Assembly (NCBI RefSeq): GCF_019049325.1
Contig: NZ_JAGMUO010000025.1
Span: 1 to 64,000 of the forward strand
DNA from: Streptomyces sp. AC512_CC834
GTDB lineage: Bacteria; Actinomycetota; Actinomycetes; Streptomycetales; Streptomycetaceae
Direction of reading: 5' to 3'
DNA: 64,000 nucleotides
Part shown: positions 62,587-64,000 of the stretch, one piece after another
Position numbering within the stretch: the stretch's first letter is position 1
Layout: the number at the start of each line of letters is the position of its first letter
The notes under the pieces: model-generated
Told to the model about the DNA's origin: nothing
Database searches by the model: none
Seen by the model: only the letters and a program-made list of their open reading frames with translations
Position numbers and translations under genes: made by a program

Positions 62587-63792
62587 TTAGAGTTGCGGAT
62601 CTCCATCGGCCAGACGCCCCAGGATGAGCGCGATCCGCAGTGTGAACGCAGACCGTACATCAGAGGGTGACCATCCGGTGACGTCAGTCACACGTCGGAG
62701 CCGGTAGCGCACGGTGTTCGGGTGAACGAAGAGCATGCGGGCAGCGCCCTCCAGACTGCTCGCCTGCTCCAGATAGACGCTGAGCGTCTCAAGGAGCGCC
62801 GCCCCGGCCTCCTCCAACGGTCTGTAGATCTCCTCCACCAGTTGCTCGCGGGCCGAAGGGTCGGAGGCGATCGCGCGCTCCGGCAGCAGATCGTCCGCCA
62901 GCACGGGGCGCGGAGCGTCCTGCCAGGCGGTACCGGCCTTCAGCCCGGCCGCGGCGGCCTGCGCGGACCGGGTCGCGGCCTGCAGGTCCGGCACCACGGG
63001 ACCGGCCACCACCGCACCCTGCGCGAACGGCCCGATCAGCGACTTCGCGACGGCCAGCGGATTGTCACTGCCCCCCGCGATCACCACCAGCCGGTCCCCG
63101 AGCACCCCGGTCAGCACCTGGAGCTTGGCATGCCGGGCCGCGCGCCGGATCGCCTCCACCGTCAGCTCGGAGTCCCCGTCGGGAGCGGTGCCCAGCACGA
63201 CACACACATGCTCCGGCGAGCTCCACCCCAGCGCGGCGGCCCGCGACACCGCCCCCTCGTCGGCCTCCCCGCTGAGCACGGCGTTCACCACCAGCGACTC
63301 AAGGCGCGCGTCCCAGGCACCGCGTGCCTCGGCGGCCTGCGCGTACACCTGGGCGGTCGCGAAGGCGATCTCCCGCGCGTACACGAGCAGCGCCTCGCGC
63401 AGCACCGACTCGTCACCGGGCGCGGCCACCTCGTCGATGGCGGACTCCATCACCTCGATGGTCGTCCGCACCATCTCCACGGTCTGCCGCAGCGTGATCG
63501 CCCGGGTCAGCTCCCGGGGCGCCGTGCCGAAGACATCGGTGGAGATGGCCTGGGGCGCGTCCGGCCGCCGGAACCACTCGGTGAACGCGGCGATGCCGGC
63601 CTGGGCGACCAGCCCGATCCAGGAACGGTTCTCCGGTGGCATGGCCCGGTACCACGACAGGGTCTCGTCCATGCGCGCGATGGCCTGCGCGGCGAGCGAC
63701 CCGGAGGACTGCTCCAGCCGCTTCAGCGTCGCGGTATGCGGGTGGGCGGGCTGGGCGGGGGCGTCAGGCTTGCCGGTTTCGGGTTCGGGCAC
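62587..63792 (-). CDS. fasR: PucR-type activator of fatty acid synthesis, FasR
   Basis: 401 residues from GTG at 63792. The C-terminal HTH is LEGAARMLFVHPNTVRYRLRR, split over the PucR signature. Position directly before fabD-fabH-acpP-fabF is that of FasR in S. coelicolor, which activates these genes. It shares layout with the PucR regulator at 12815-14026. Confidence 0.93.
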   Translation of the reverse strand: MPEPETGKPDAPAQPAHPHTATLKRLEQSSGSLAAQAIARMDETLSWYRAMPPENRSWIGLVAQAGIAAFTEWFRRPDAPQAISTDVFGTAPRELTRAITLRQTVEMVRTTIEVMESAIDEVAAPGDESVLREALLVYAREIAFATAQVYAQAAEARGAWDARLESLVVNAVLSGEADEGAVSRAAALGWSSPEHVCVVLGTAPDGDSELTVEAIRRAARHAKLQVLTGVLGDRLVVIAGGSDNPLAVAKSLIGPFAQGAVVAGPVVPDLQAATRSAQAAAAGLKAGTAWQDAPRPVLADDLLPERAIASDPSAREQLVEEIYRPLEEAGAALLETLSVYLEQASSLEGAARMLFVHPNTVRYRLRRVTDVTGWSPSDVRSAFTLRIALILGRLADGDPQL

Positions 63793-63854
63793 GGGGACAA
63801 GACTGCCTTATCGGAACGGGCGGGGGTGCCGCCGGGGCTACGGTGGACGACGTG

Positions 63855-64000
63855 ATGGACGTACGGCGCGCCGACGAGCGCTACCCCGGAGGCGACGAGG
63901 CGGCGGGCATCACCTCCCGCCACGCCTTCTCCTTCGGCCCCCACTACGACCCCGACAACCTCCGCTTCGGAGCGCTGATCGCCTGCAACGAGGAACGCCT
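63855..64000 (+). CDS. Pirin-family protein, N-terminal fragment cut by the window edge
   Basis: Reading from ATG at 63855 (GTG at 63852 also possible) gives 48 residues including SRHAFSFGPHYDPDNLRFG and LIACNEER, the start of the pirin cupin domain with its iron-binding His. It diverges from fasR with 62 bp between the starts. The rest is outside the window. Confidence 0.8.
   Translation, partial: MDVRRADERYPGGDEAAGITSRHAFSFGPHYDPDNLRFGALIACNEER

Overview
The window is very GC-rich, uses GTG/TTG starts freely and packs genes into tight operons. Its gene content (six-gene mce locus, FasR-fabD-fabH-acpP-fabF, DUF3145, PucR and HATPase/GntR regulators, many secreted sugar-active enzymes) points to the chromosome of a Streptomyces. 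From about 12 kb to the right edge the gene order looks, from memory, like the S. coelicolor SCO2386-SCO2422 backbone in reverse. The left 11 kb looks like an accessory segment added to it.

Region by region. (1) 1-645: end of an IS200/IS605-type element, with a divergent tnpB (running off the left edge) and tnpA. (2) 1092-7647, minus strand: an eight-gene operon in transcription order 2-keto-4-pentenoate hydratase, acylating aldehyde dehydrogenase, 4-hydroxy-2-oxovalerate aldolase, KASIII, acyl carrier protein, CitE-like lyase, mesaconyl-CoA-hydratase-like MaoC protein, Eis-like N-acyltransferase. A divergent HTH/TPR regulator (7837) and a NUDIX gene follow. This mix of a meta-cleavage tail with fatty-acid-type and C-C lyase genes is the best candidate for an undescribed pathway. 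(3) 10170-12775: membrane-anchored PstS-like protein and a secreted GH43 arabinanase. (4) 12815-31962: the Mce locus, with a PucR regulator, three secreted proteins on the minus strand, then MceG-YrbE-YrbE-MceABCDEF, four Mce-associated proteins and a secreted lytic transglycosylase on the plus strand. (5) 31978-42460, minus strand: an aminotransferase whose leader hides its ribosome-binding site, then sugar genes (secreted Tat aldose epimerase, MmsB/MmsA/ChvE-type ABC importer, a TIM-barrel-like protein, a zinc dehydrogenase and an enolase-superfamily dehydratase).

(6) 42675-51692: an SCO2400-like membrane protein, a 4,5-dihydroxyphthalate-decarboxylase-like gene divergent from a TetR gene, an anti-sigma-like ATPase divergent from an overlapping UTRA/GntR pair, a MarR gene divergent from an NADP-dependent oxidoreductase, Ohr, an MFS transporter and an EI24 protein. 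(7) 51664-53024: a pyroglutamyl-peptidase-like gene broken by a frameshift and an insertion of about 350 bp. (8) 53201-57897: GH3 glucosidase, cytosolic aldose epimerase and an SGNH lipoprotein. (9) 58182-63792: DUF3145 and the housekeeping type II fatty acid synthase genes under FasR; a pirin gene runs off the right edge.

No rRNA, tRNA or CRISPR array was recognised. All calls come from reading motifs and recalled family features; no database was searched.
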